Of a stretch of DNA of 64,000 nt, positions 1 through 11,030 are shown piece by piece. The position numbers were made by a program, and so were the translations under genes. Position 1 is the stretch's first letter. Each line of letters begins with the position of its first letter. The stretch is taken from assembly GCA_030549775.1 (NCBI GenBank), contig CM060173.1:67150367-67214366 (forward strand), given 5' to 3'. Origin of the DNA: Tamarix chinensis. Lineage: Eukaryota; Streptophyta; Magnoliopsida; Caryophyllales; Tamaricaceae. The notes under the pieces were generated by a model. It searched no databases. It saw only the letters and a program-made list of their open reading frames with translations, and was not told where the DNA came from.

Positions 1-1279
1 TTAATTTGGAGTGTTTGGAGAAATAGGGTGATAATAGCTTTTGCTTATGATCTAATTATTATATAAACCTCAGATTGAGGTATGTGACTTATTGGTTTGA
101 TATTTGTGTAACAACAAATATGGTGTTGGATGATAGGATGCATCTTTCTCTTGGTATTATAACCCTCCCATAGGACATCTTTTGGATTGTAAATTTCTTT
201 CTTTCTAGTTAGTTTTTTTTTGGTTATTTACCTCAAGGCTAAGGCTTTAATTAAAGCGAGGTATTCACCTTTATCCATTGAAGTGAGGTATTAGCCATTC
301 ACTATAGCATGTAAATAGTTGGTAAGATGCTTTCACACTTAAAAGATAAAAACAATAATATTAGAAGAAGTATGATTTATTTTAAGAGCAACCTTATGTC
401 ATTTAGGAATGCAATTTGGTACATCAACTCACATGATATAACTGCATAAGCTATTCCATCATGTTTGAAGTATTCTATGATTTAAGCATTGTAATCATTT
501 AGGATTGATACTGTGGTCTTTCACTTGAATGGTTGTTTCTATAATGCATTTTGTGCCACTTTTGCTTCGAGGGACGATAATGGAATGTTATTGATGTATG
601 AAGGTAATGCAATAGATTACGAAGGTCACATCTGAATATCTAATCACCTTCTATTATGGATATTCCTTACTTGGATTATAGATTCCATCCAATTAGAATT
701 CTTTTGATATATAATATTTGCATACCACTATATAATGCTTCTTAAATTAAATTGAATGGTTATGCTCATAGGCTCTTGACTTTATAACTTTGTTGATTTG
801 TCGTTAATTTTCGATTAGTATGGTCCATAATGTAGAGTTGAAGTTTTAGGAAGTTATCAAACAAAGTGAAACAAAATTCTAAATTTCTACCTATAAATGT
901 TTGCATTGATTGACATTATTTCAAATTTTGAAGAATACATAGAGTTAAAAATATCATATATGAATAAAAATAACTAGTTGCCAGTTCGAATTAGGATTAG
1001 TTTGTGTTCAGGTTAGAATTCAAGTTGGATCGAAGTCAGATAGTATCCAGTTTGACTTATTATAGATTTGAGTCACTTAGGTTTGGTTTAATTTGGATAA
1101 AAATTATTATCGAATTAACTTAATTTAGATTAAGTTTAGAGTGATTCGGATTGTTTTAGATTTTTAGATTGAGATCAAATTAAATTTTTTAGATCTATAG
1201 TTAAATTTAAATCATATTATTTAAATTTTGTCGGTTGAATTTGATCATCTGTATCGGATCCAAACATTCATTCTTAATG
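1..1279. other. AT-rich spacer, no gene seen
   Basis: No open frame with recognisable similarity and no clear element boundary is seen. Positions about 980-1260 hold degenerate strings such as TTTGGTTTAATTTGG and GATTGTTTTAGATT. They resemble the decayed internal sequence of short non-autonomous transposons, but I cannot define ends. Confidence 0.5.
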
Positions 1280-1287
1280 CTCTTAAT
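1280..1287. repeat. 8-bp target duplication, left
   Basis: CTCTTAAT lies directly before the terminal TAGGG of the hAT element and is repeated exactly at 1826-1833. Eight base pairs is the duplication length typical of hAT transposons. Confidence 0.9.
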
Positions 1288-1825
1288 TAGGGTTGTGCAA
1301 AAAATCCGGGATCCGAAAATCCGATCCGATATTTAAAAATCCGATCCGACATTTCGGATATCCGAACCTGTTTTATTCTAAAAGGATATCCGACATTCGG
1401 ATATCCGATTTTTTTTTGGATTATCCGATCCGAAAAAATATCCGATATTTTGTTGATTATTTCAATAATACACCATATTATTGTGTTTTTATAGTTTTAA
1501 GTTTTAAAATTTTATTTATTTTTATATTTTAAATATTTATAATAATATTTTAATACTTCTTTTAGATAAAATAAGATATTTATATGAATATAGATATGAA
1601 TATTAATTGATATATGATCCTTATTTTTAAAAATATTATAGCAAAAGTTATTAAAATTGATAAAATAGTATTTTCATACGGATATTGGATATATCCGAAT
1701 CCGGTCTATATCCGGTCTATATTTTTCGGATATCCGCATCCCGGATATCCGGTCTAAAAAAATGCGGAGCGGATATCCAAAAAAATATCCGAATGGATAC
1801 GGATATCCGATTTTGCACACCCCTA
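1288..1825. mobile_element. Non-autonomous hAT element (538 bp)
   Basis: The left end reads TAGGGTTGTGCAAAA and the right end, read inward, reads TAGGGGTGTGCAAAA (14 of 15 match). The element is flanked by the exact 8-bp duplication CTCTTAAT. These two facts support hAT superfamily membership. Roughly 150 bp at each end is packed with short GGATATCCG / ATCCGAT units that are self-complementary and could fold across the element; the middle is AT-rich. There is no transposase, so it would have depended on an enzyme made elsewhere. The 79-codon open frame from 1293 is only a translation of these short repeats. Confidence 0.88.
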
Positions 1826-1833
1826 CTCTTAAT
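1826..1833. repeat. 8-bp target duplication, right
   Basis: CTCTTAAT, identical to 1280-1287, follows the terminal CCCCTA of the hAT element. Confidence 0.9.
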
Positions 1834-2854
1834 GTAGACAAAAGAAATTAAGGTATCCGTAGGACAATGATTGCCTTCACCTAAAGAGAGAAATCCTCTC
1901 ACGTGGTGTAACTTCAGTGAACAATTAGTCCACAGCGCCACATTCAAGTTTTGCGAAAAGATGGCTTCATTCTTGCGTTCATACGACTTTATATACCAAA
2001 CTTTAAATTCAAATTTAAATTTAAATTTTTCTAAATATAATAATTTTAATTTTTTAAGTAATATAAACTAATAATAATACACTATAAAAAAATTTTGACA
2101 TAAAAATATAATAAATTTATTATTAGTATTATTTCTGTTATCATTATCATCATTATTATTATTATTATTAAAAAAATAATTTATATTTTTTTGTGCTTTA
2201 ATTTCATTTTATATTATTAATAATTTGTATTACTTAATTATTAATAAAAAATAAAATTAATATATATTAATATATATATATTTTTAATAAAATTTAATTT
2301 TTAATTTAGGTTTAAAATTTAGGTGGATGCCATTAATTGCACCTTCCCAACACTCGGACACCTCATTCAATGATACCTTTGGCATGTCGTTGTAGATCAT
2401 GGCTGGAAAGCATAATGCCTCACATCACATCAATGTGTGCAGTAGCACATTATGACGATCTAGTCAACTTAACTTCGATGTCTAGCCATGCGTAGTGGAG
2501 AAGATTTTGGATTGTCATCGAACATCAGCCTCTGCGATGCAGGAGATTTTATTTAAATTTAAAAGAATAGCATGAACTACTCTGAATTTTCCTCTCTTTG
2601 TTGGTTTGTTTCTCTCTATTATCTAACTTATATGATCAACTTAATTAATTTAGGCCATTGTCCATCAATTTTAGTATCATCTGGCAAAACTTATTATTTT
2701 TTCATTATTAATAATATATTTTAGATCATTTGGTTTACTTTATTATTTTTAGGTTATTTTAATCTCATTATCTATAACATTTGTAACAATTTATTCTTAC
2801 TTCATGTAAAAAATCTTATACTATTTAATTTAATTATGATTACACCCTTATTAA
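1834..2854. other. AT-rich spacer, no gene seen
   Basis: Strongly AT-rich with ATT-rich runs near 2140-2180 and a more complex patch at 2330-2640. No gene, RNA gene or element boundary could be supported. Confidence 0.5.
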
Positions 2855-2859
2855 TAAAA
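2855..2859. repeat. 5-bp target duplication of outer long element, left
   Basis: TAAAA immediately before TGTAATCC; the same five bases follow the terminal TTACA at 12923-12927. Confidence 0.8.
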
Positions 2860-3179
2860 TGTAATCCCCCAAAATTTTAGAAAACCTATAACTTAATAAA
2901 TACCTTTTATTTGAAATAAATTAGCTTTTAAAATTATTTAGTTTATTTATTTTATGGATTTTTGAGTATGTAAATTTGGATAGGGGTATTTAATAAATTA
3001 AAAATAAATATTTTTTATTTTATCATATTATTTTTATTTAAATAATTTTTCAAACTAATATTTTACTAAAATTAGCCTTTTTGAACCAATATATTAAATT
3101 ATATTGAATTAAATTATTAAATTAAATAATTTATCAAAAATATTACATTTATTATTTTCTAAATCAAATTAAATTATTT

Positions 3180-4280
3180 TCCCCTATTTTTTCATTTTCC
3201 TTTTTCTTTTCCTTCTCCTTTTTCTCCTTTTTCTTCTTCCTTTTCTTCTTCCTTTTTTTTTTCCTTCGGGCTGCCGCACCAGGCCAGCCTCTCCCCTGTG
3301 CCTAGGCCGCTGGCCCATCTCCCCTCTCCCTCTCCTTCCCCTCCTCTCCCGCACGGCTCGACCCAGCCGAGGCCCCCCTCCCTTCTTTCTTTTCCTTTTC
3401 CCCAGGCTGAGCCGGGTCGCTCGCTTTTTTTCCCCTTATGCGCCGGCCTGCTGCACCTCCCCCTTCCCTTTCTTTCTTCTTCCTCTACACCCTATTCGAA
3501 GCCCCCGACCAGTCTTCATCACCAGGTCTACCGCCCCGAACGCCTCCTGCTGCCACCCTAAACCCTGCCACCGACCAGCCACCTATCTCCCCTACCCTCC
3601 CTCTTCTTTTTCTTCTCCTCTTCAGCCCTTTTTCTACCCCAATTCTCCAGCTCAACACCTTGCCCGACCTCCCCCTTCTCTCCTTTCTTCTTCTTCCATT
3701 TCCCCCTGTTTTTGTGCACCACAGCCGCCCTCCGCCGGTGTAACCGCTTCATCAACCACCTAAACCACCTTCTGCACCCCTCTACTCCCGCCCAACACCA
3801 CCACAACACCGTCCAAGCCACCCCGCAACTCCACCTTCCTCCTCACTTATTTTTCTCCCCATTTTCCCCCCTCTCGGCAGTCCTCCTGTAACACCACCGA
3901 TCGCCGCCTTCCGGCCACGTATGCCACCACCCAAACCACCATTCAACTCCCTACAACCTCCTCTACGATCCCCATACATTTTTTGGCCAAAACAAGCCCT
4001 CGAACCCCTTCATTTTGTCCTTCTCTTTTCCTTCCTTCTCAGCCCCTCCACCTCGACCCACCTCGGCAGCCACCTTCGTGGCCTCGCTGCCGCTGCCGCC
4101 GCCACCCTTGGCCGCCGTGAACCCATCCCCGACAACCACCCACACCCCCTCTTCACTCCTGCACCATTCCCTTGCCTTAAATCTTCCCCCATCTACCTTC
4201 TTTTCTAGCCTAAAGAACCCAACCCAAAAAAACCCCTTCCATCTCTTCTCCATGCAACCTTCGAGCTTCCCCCTTTTTAT
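3180..4280 (+). repeat. Pyrimidine-rich, GC-rich block of the long element (copy 1)
   Basis: About 1.1 kb of C/T-rich sequence, much richer in GC than its surroundings, opening with CTTTTTCTCC-type runs. Several overlapping open frames (60-120 codons, Pro/Ser/Leu-rich) occur here because few stops arise in C-rich DNA. Equivalent blocks lie at 8870-10150, 33295-34290 and 46680-47840. A stretch near the end of the block (about 4090-4260) aligns in the same reading frame with copies 2 and 3. I infer shared DNA ancestry, not a gene. Confidence 0.6.
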
Positions 4281-4964
4281 TTTTGCATGCAGTTCATGTT
4301 GCATAAGCATTATGAGTTGCTGCATTTATTGGTCATTTTTATTAATAAATTTAAGGTATGATAATACTTAAATTAATTATTTCATTAAATAAAATTTATA
4401 AAGTCTTATGCTTTAATTTTCTTATTTCTAATATAATAAATATTGATATTATTTTTAGGTGTTGATTTGCTATTTAAAAGCTTGAATCTTTAATCGGGAT
4501 ACCGGTAAGATTCAATTTTTATGGGAATTAAGGTAATCATTAAACCCTACTTAAATGCATGGATAAACGTATGTTAGCATATTAGGAATTCTAATATGTT
4601 ATTATGCTTGATATTTGTGGTTTAATATGATGCATATATCTTCTTGTATTGATTGACAAAAAGGAGAGTATGCTAGTTTATACGCCATGTGTGGAAATGT
4701 TGCTTAAGGGAAGAGCTTGACTATTAATGAAAGTGTTAAGTACTTATCCATGTCATATTATGTTATTGTGACCATTTATACTTGAATAATATTATTGTGA
4801 GCCCTAGGGGAATTTTTGTAATATTTCTTATGCAAGAATGTGACCTAATATGTGTGGGTGCTAATAAGCATTATATTAAGATATAATGGTTGGTGGAGTT
4901 GGATATTATTAATGGAGTATTAATATTATTATTCCATGTGGTAATGTTAATTTAATAAAAGTGG

Positions 4965-5614
4965 AGTAATAAAGGGGGGTAAGGTGGTAATTTTGGAGGC
5001 AAAAGGGTAATATGGTAATTTTACAAGTAAATGGAAAAATGATAATTTTATAAGGAAAGGGGTATTATGGTAATTTTGGAAGTAAAGGGGTAAAATGGTA
5101 ATTTTGAAAGAGAAGGGTAAGAATGGTAATTTTGGAAGTAAGGGGTAAAATAGTAATTTTGGATGTAAAAGGGTATTATGGTAATTTGTAAGCAAAAGGG
5201 TAATATGGTAATTTTATAAGTAAATGGCGAAATGGTAATTTTATAAGTAAAAGGGGTATTATGGTTATTTTATAAGCAAAAGGGTATTGTGCTAATTTTG
5301 TAAATAAAAGGATATTATGGTAATTAGGAAGTAAGGGGTAGAAGAGTAATTTTGTAAGTAAAAGGATATTATGGTAAACTTGGGAGTAAGGGGTAACTTG
5401 GTAATTATGATAACGACGAAAGATAATTTGGTAATTAAATTATGATTATAGAAGTGCAATTGGATAATTATGATAATAGAGAAGGGTAATTTTGTAAATT
5501 AACCAATAAAAGGGCATTAGAGTAATTTTAATAATGGAGAAGGGCAATATAGTAATTATAAAAATGGAGAAGGGTAAATTGGTAATTATAATTATGGAGA
5601 AGTGTAATTTGGTA
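4965..5614 (+). repeat. Minisatellite of copy 1, first half
   Basis: Irregular tandem units of about 25-35 bp built on GGTAATTTTGTAAGTAAAAGGG. The array is split by the insertion at 5620 and resumes at 10459, where units are mostly 30 bp and contain AATTATGGAGAAGGGTAAA. Confidence 0.8.
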
Positions 5615-5619
5615 ATTAT
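5615..5619. repeat. 5-bp target duplication of nested element, left
   Basis: ATTAT before TGTAACACC, matched exactly by ATTAT at 10459-10463 after GGATTACA. Confidence 0.85.
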
Positions 5620-6388
5620 TGTAACACCCCCAAAATTCACTACTGAAAAATTTCATTAATTAAAAGGAAATTAGCGGAAGCAAATTAATAAACCGTGAAC
5701 TTTGGGGATATTACCGCCACACTTAGTACCAGACTGGTTCACCCCTACCGTTCCAGTACCAAGTGCTAGGGCTAAAAGAGTAAAATACAATTTTACGAGA
5801 AACTTAAGCATTTAAAAAAAATCAAAGTAGCGCCGTAAACAATTTACAAGAGTAAAATCCAACAACGGTGGTTACAAAATAACAAATACATTGAATTTAA
5901 AAGAGACAAATTAAAACCCTAGAATTTACCGGATAGTACCTTACGCTCTTTCCCGAGAGCCCACTTGAATAACACCTGAATATGACCTGTAAGGGGTACT
6001 ACCCATTGAATAGGCAGGGGTCCCACGAATGGAACCCTTCTGTACTACGGTACTGAGTAACCCTTTAAATACACACTTAAAAACAGGTACGCAATGTAAC
6101 ACATGAAATACTACTGCATTCGTACATAACCATAGGTGTGAACATGATATTCGGATCCATTTATTCACACATCCAACAATTCGATTAGATATTAATAGCG
6201 TATACATAACATTCACTTTCGTACATTCGCATACTTAACCAGTTAACCAAATATTAATAGGCCACAATGAATATTCGATACTTTTCGGGCCTTCAGGCCA
6301 TTAGTCCATCATTAATCGATCATCTCAATGACTAGTGTTTTCCATAATTTATTCACATCCAAAACAAATTTTATTGAGCTCGGGACCC

Positions 6389-6560
6389 CCACTATTCTGG
6401 CTGGTGGATTGGAATACATATATATATATATATATCATCCAGGGTAAGACATCCTGGGCCACTATTATTTCCGGTGGATTGGTACTCATAAACATCATTC
6501 AGGGCAAAACATCCCGGGCCACTATTATTTCCAGTGGATCGGTACTCATCATATAATACA
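6389..6560 (-). repeat. Three 60-bp tandem units in distal part of copy 2
   Basis: CCACTATTNTTNCCGGTGGAT begins at about 6389, 6459 and 6519; the first unit is lengthened by a (TA)n tract at 6417-6435. The matching place in copy 3 has units starting at 30748, 30812 and 30876 (64-bp period). Related sequence in the outer copy is at about 11950-12200. Confidence 0.75.
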
Positions 6561-6660
6561 ACTGGTCCTGGCTCATTAATCTTTCACTTTAATGATTAGT
6601 ATTTTTCCTTTTTATTCAGCACAACAATTCCATTTATTTGCCTCGATAGGGAGATCAAGA

Positions 6661-6790
6661 ACCCGGGACACAAAGGTACACCGATCACACTAGTGCATAA
6701 AAGCTACTCAGTACCCTTCAACTGCCAACCCAGGGACGCAAAGGTACCCTGGTCGTACTGGTGCATAAAGCCAACTCAGTACCCTACTGA
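6661..6790 (-). repeat. Two-unit repeat with GGTAC cores
   Basis: GGGACACAAAGGTACACC...TGCATAAAAG...CTCAGTACCCT is repeated about 67 bp on as GGGACGCAAAGGTACCCT...TGCATAAAG...CTCAGTACCCT. The same pair is at about 31020-31145 in copy 3. Confidence 0.7.
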
Positions 6791-7235
6791 CAAGGACACC
6801 TAATTCTTAAGTATGCATACCCCCTAACTAGGTTCGTAGAGCTAGATAGAGTAGATATAGGGCCTGGCTGGGGCATAAAGGCACTCCAGCAAATACCAAA
6901 TAATCATGGGCTAAACCACGTCTTTAGGGTAGTGACCCCTAAAGAGCCACCATTCCCGATCTCGAGGCCTTTCACTTTAAGTATTAGTATTTTAATTAAT
7001 GGTCATCACAAAAGCACAACAATCAGTTAATTGTCCAATTTTAATCGTTCAGATATCATCCGAAATTTCTTATTCAAATGGTCATCCAAGGTAACATAGA
7101 ATAATCATTAAGGCCATCCTAATTTCATCTAATTTCGAATTAGAATTCGTTCTCGTAATTCTTACTAATCATCAAATACCCTATCTCGCTAATTAGCATT
7201 ATTTGAGTCATATCACAAATTTCACAATCACAATG

Positions 7236-8215
7236 ACATATTAGGTACAACTACTCATTTACCCCTTATAAAATTATTAAGTCATCCCTTCTTTACTTGA
7301 CAAATTACCATATTACCCTTCCTCCTTATCCTAATTACCAAATTAACCCTTTATTTAATTAATTACCCAATTACCGTCCTCTATTATCAAAGACCAACTA
7401 CCCTTCTCCATTATCAAATTTACCAAATTACCCCTGGTCATTTAAATTACCAAATTGCCCTTCTTAATTGTCATGATTACCAAACTACCCTACTCCATTA
7501 TTAAAATTACCAAAATACCCTCTATTCGGTTAAATTACCAAATTACCCCTCATATTTATCATATTTACCATTTTACCCTTCTCCATTATTAATTATCAAA
7601 TTACCTTTTAGCTATTTAAATTATTATTTTACCCTTCTCAATTATTATAATTACCAATTTACTCCTTTCCAATTTCCACTTTTACCCCTTTAATTTACAA
7701 AATTACCGTTTTACCCCATTACCTTCAAATTTACCATTTTACCACTTAACTTCCAAAAATTACCACATCACCCTTTTACTTATAAAATTTCCATTTATCC
7801 TTAATTATGAAATACTATCTTACATCTTTTAATTTTCAAATTATCATTCTACCCGTTAATCACAAAATTACTACTTTACCCTTTAATTATAGAATTACAA
7901 TTTTACCCTTTTATTACAAAATTACCAAATTGCCCTTTTATTACAAAATTACCAGATTACCCTTTTATTACAAAATTACCAACTTGCCCTTTTCTCACAA
8001 AATTACCAATTTACCATTTAATCACAAAATTACCATTTTACCCTTTATTCATAAAATTACCATTTTGCCCCTTTAATTACGAAAATTACCATTTTAACCT
8101 CCTTACTTCCAAAATTACCATTTTATCCTTTTATTAACAAATTTACTATTTTTCCCTTGCCTCCAAAATTACCATTATACCCCTTTTTACTAAAATTTAC
8201 CATTATACCCCTTAG
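7236..8215 (-). repeat. TTACC/ACCCTT minisatellite of copy 2
   Basis: About 980 bp of degenerate units of roughly 30 bp, AAAATTACCATTTTACCCTT on this strand. It is the complement of the GGTAATTT array in copy 1. Confidence 0.85.
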
Positions 8216-8869
8216 CACACCACTTATATTAAATCATTATTATTACTACATAAAATATTAATATTGATGCATCATCCACAACTTTTATAGTTAATACAAT
8301 ACTCATTAACACCCATATATATATTAGGCCATATTCTTGTACAATGTACATTAAATAAATCCCCTAAGGCTCACAACATATTAAACATGTATTAAATATC
8401 ACAATAGCATAAAACAACATGGATAATACTTAACATTTTCCTTAAAAACCAAATTATTACCTTAAATATTATTTCCATACATATCATATAACCTATAATG
8501 CTTCCTTTTCATCAATCAACACAAGAACCACATATATCATGTTAAACAACACAAACCAAGCATAATAATATATTAAAAATCCTAATGTGCTAACATACGT
8601 TATTCCATGTGTTTAAGTGGGATTTAATGGTTACCTCGATTCCCGCAAAAACAAACCAACTGGTATCCCGATTAAAGGTCCAAACTTAGATTATCAAAAC
8701 CAATACCTAAAAATAATACCAAGACTTATTACATTAGAAATAATAAAATCAAAGTACAAAACTTTATAACACTTAATTAATCAAATAATTAAATTAAAAT
8801 ATTATTATACCATAAAATTTTTACCCAAATAAATTAACAAAGGTAGCAGCTCATACTGCTCATGCAAGG

Positions 8870-10150
8870 AAAGTTGGAAGAGGGGGCTCGAAGGTGGTAA
8901 AAGAGGGAGAAATAGGCATTTTCGGGTTGGTAGTTTGGGGCTAAGAAAGGAGGGGGTTGAGGGAGGATTTAGGGCAAGGGAATGGAGCAGAGGTGGAGAG
9001 GGGGGGTAAGTGGTGGTCAGGGAGGGGTTAACGGTGGCTAAGGGTGATGGAGGTGGCGGCAGCAAGGCTACGAAGGTGGAGGCCGAGGAGGGAGGTCGAG
9101 ATGGAGGCTAGCAAGGAAGGAAAATGGGGAGGGAAAATGGAGGCTTTCGGGTGACGGTTTCGACCAAAGGAGGATTGGGGATGGTAGATGGGGTTGCAGG
9201 GAGTAATTAGGTGGCTTAGGTGGTGACAAAAGCGGCGGGACAGCGGTAGAATATGGCGGTGCAGGGTGGTTGCCGAGAAGGGATGGAAGGGAGAGAAAAA
9301 GAAGAGAGGAGGGAGAATGGGGTTGTAGGGTGGCTTGATGGGGGCTGTGATGGCTCGAGGGTGAGGTAGAGGATGGCGGAAGGTGGTGTAGGTGGTGGTT
9401 GAGGCGGCGGCAGCGGCGGATATGGGTGGCGAAACAAAAAATAGGGGGAGAGAGGGGAGGAGAAGAAAGGGAGAAAAGAAAGGGCTCGGGTAAGGTATAA
9501 GGCTCGAAAAAATGCCCGAATGGATCAGGAAGTGAAGAAGAAAAAGAATAAGGATAGAGAGGAGGTGATAGGGAGCTCGGGGATGACATTAGGGTGGTAG
9601 AGGGATGGCCATGGCAGGGAGAGGGAGAAGGGGATGGCAATGGCAGGGAGTGGGGAAGGAGGATGGTGGGGCTGGTATGGGGTAGAGAATGGTAGGAGAG
9701 AGAGAGTGTGTGTGTGTGTTAGGGAGGTCAATGGGGGAGAGAGAGTTGCGGGGAGTGGTGATGGCAGGGAGTGGGGAAGAAGAAAGAAGAAAGAAAGAAG
9801 AAAGAAAGAAGAAGGAGAATCGGGGGAGGGGCCGGGCATGCGAACAGACCGGCCTAAGGAAAGAAACGGGCCAGCCTGGTCAAGGAAGAAGGAAAAGAAA
9901 AGAAAGGGTGGTCGGCTCATGCACAGGAAGGAGAAGAAGGAGTCGGGCTAGAGAAGGGAAAAAGGAAATGAGGGAGGAGGGGGAGAGAAGCGGGCCCGGC
10001 CCAACACGCAGGGGTGAGGGAGAGGCAGGCCGACCAGCCGGCGACCCAAAGAAGGAAAAGGAAGAAGAAAGAAAAGGGAAAAGAAGAAAAAGGAGAAGGA
10101 AAAAGGAAAAAAAAGGAAAAGAAAAGGAAAAGAAAAGGAAAATGGGATTA
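8870..10150 (-). repeat. Pyrimidine-rich, GC-rich block of the long element (copy 2)
   Basis: Purine-rich on the plus strand, C/T-rich on the minus strand. It holds a short (TG)n tract near 9707-9719 and an AAGAAAGAAGAAAG run at about 9778-9815. Open frames of up to 190 codons on the minus strand are Pro/Ser/Leu-rich and of low complexity, so I do not call them genes. Confidence 0.6.
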
Positions 10151-10458
10151 AATAAAATAGTTTAATTTATAAAATAAATAAATACAATATTTTTGGGTAA
10201 TAAATTTATTTAATAATTTAAATTAATATAATTAAATTATAAGGGTCTAAAAAGGATAATTTTAGTAAAATAATGATTTGGGAAATTATTTAAATAATAA
10301 GAGTATGATAAAATAACAAAATATTTATTTTAATTTATTAAATATTTATATGCTCAAAAATCCATAAAATAACTAAATTAAATAGATTTAAAGGATAATT
10401 TATTCCAAATAAAATTTATTTATTAAATTATATGCTTTTAAAATTTCGGGGGATTACA

Positions 10459-11030
10459 ATTATAATTATGGAGAAGGATAAATTAATAATTATAATTATG
10501 GGGAAGGGTAAATTAATAATTATAGTTATGGAGAAGGATAAATTAATAATTATAATTATGGAGAAGGGTAAATTAATAATTATAATAATGGAGAAGGATA
10601 AAATGGTAATTATCATAATTGAGAAGGGTAAATTAATAATTATAATTATGGAGAAGGGTAAATTGGAAATTATAATTATGGAGAAGGGTAAATTAATAAT
10701 TACAATAATGGAGAAGGGTAAAATAGTAATTATAACAATTGAGAAGGGTAAAATGGTAAGTATGATAATGGAGAAGGATAATTTGGTAATTTAACCAACA
10801 AAAGGGTAATTTGGTAATTATGATCATGGATAAGGGTAATTTGGTAATTTAACCAACTAAAGGATAAATTGGTAATTATTTAACCAACTAAAGGGGCAAG
10901 TTGGCAATCATGATAATGAAGAAGGGTAATTTGGTTACTTATCCAACTTAAGGGCAATTTAGTAATTATAACAAAGGAGAAGGGCAATTTGGTAATCTAA
11001 CCAACCAAAATAGGAAATATGATAAGGGTA
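10459..11030 (+). repeat. Minisatellite of copy 1, second half
   Basis: Regular 30-bp units AATTATGGAGAAGGGTAAA plus TTAATAATTAT from 10459 to about 10790, then more degenerate units to about 11030. The regular part yields a 120-codon repetitive open frame that I treat as an artefact. Confidence 0.85.

Larger units (their letters stand above)
5620..10458 (-). mobile_element. Nested long TG...CA element (4,839 bp), likely solo LTR
   Basis: Same family as the outer copy, in reverse orientation. On the plus strand it begins TGTAACACCCCCAAAATTC (the complement of the family's 3' end) and ends GGGGGATTACA. Exact ATTAT duplications flank it. The order of parts is the mirror of the outer copy: distal part (5620-7230), minisatellite (7236-8215), AT-rich stretch, hairpin (about 8849-8866), pyrimidine block (8870-10150, purine-rich on this strand) and AT-rich end. 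No pol or gag is present. Because it interrupts the outer element's minisatellite, it inserted later than the outer copy. Its exact duplication suggests a moderately recent event. Confidence 0.8.

Noticed and set aside
9068..9640. 190-codon open frame as a gene
   Set aside because: Same C-rich block of the repeated element, low-complexity Pro/Ser translation.
10432..10794. 120-codon frame with IIIMEKGKL repeats
   Set aside because: Direct translation of the 30-bp minisatellite; the unit length is a multiple of three, so the frame stays open by chance.
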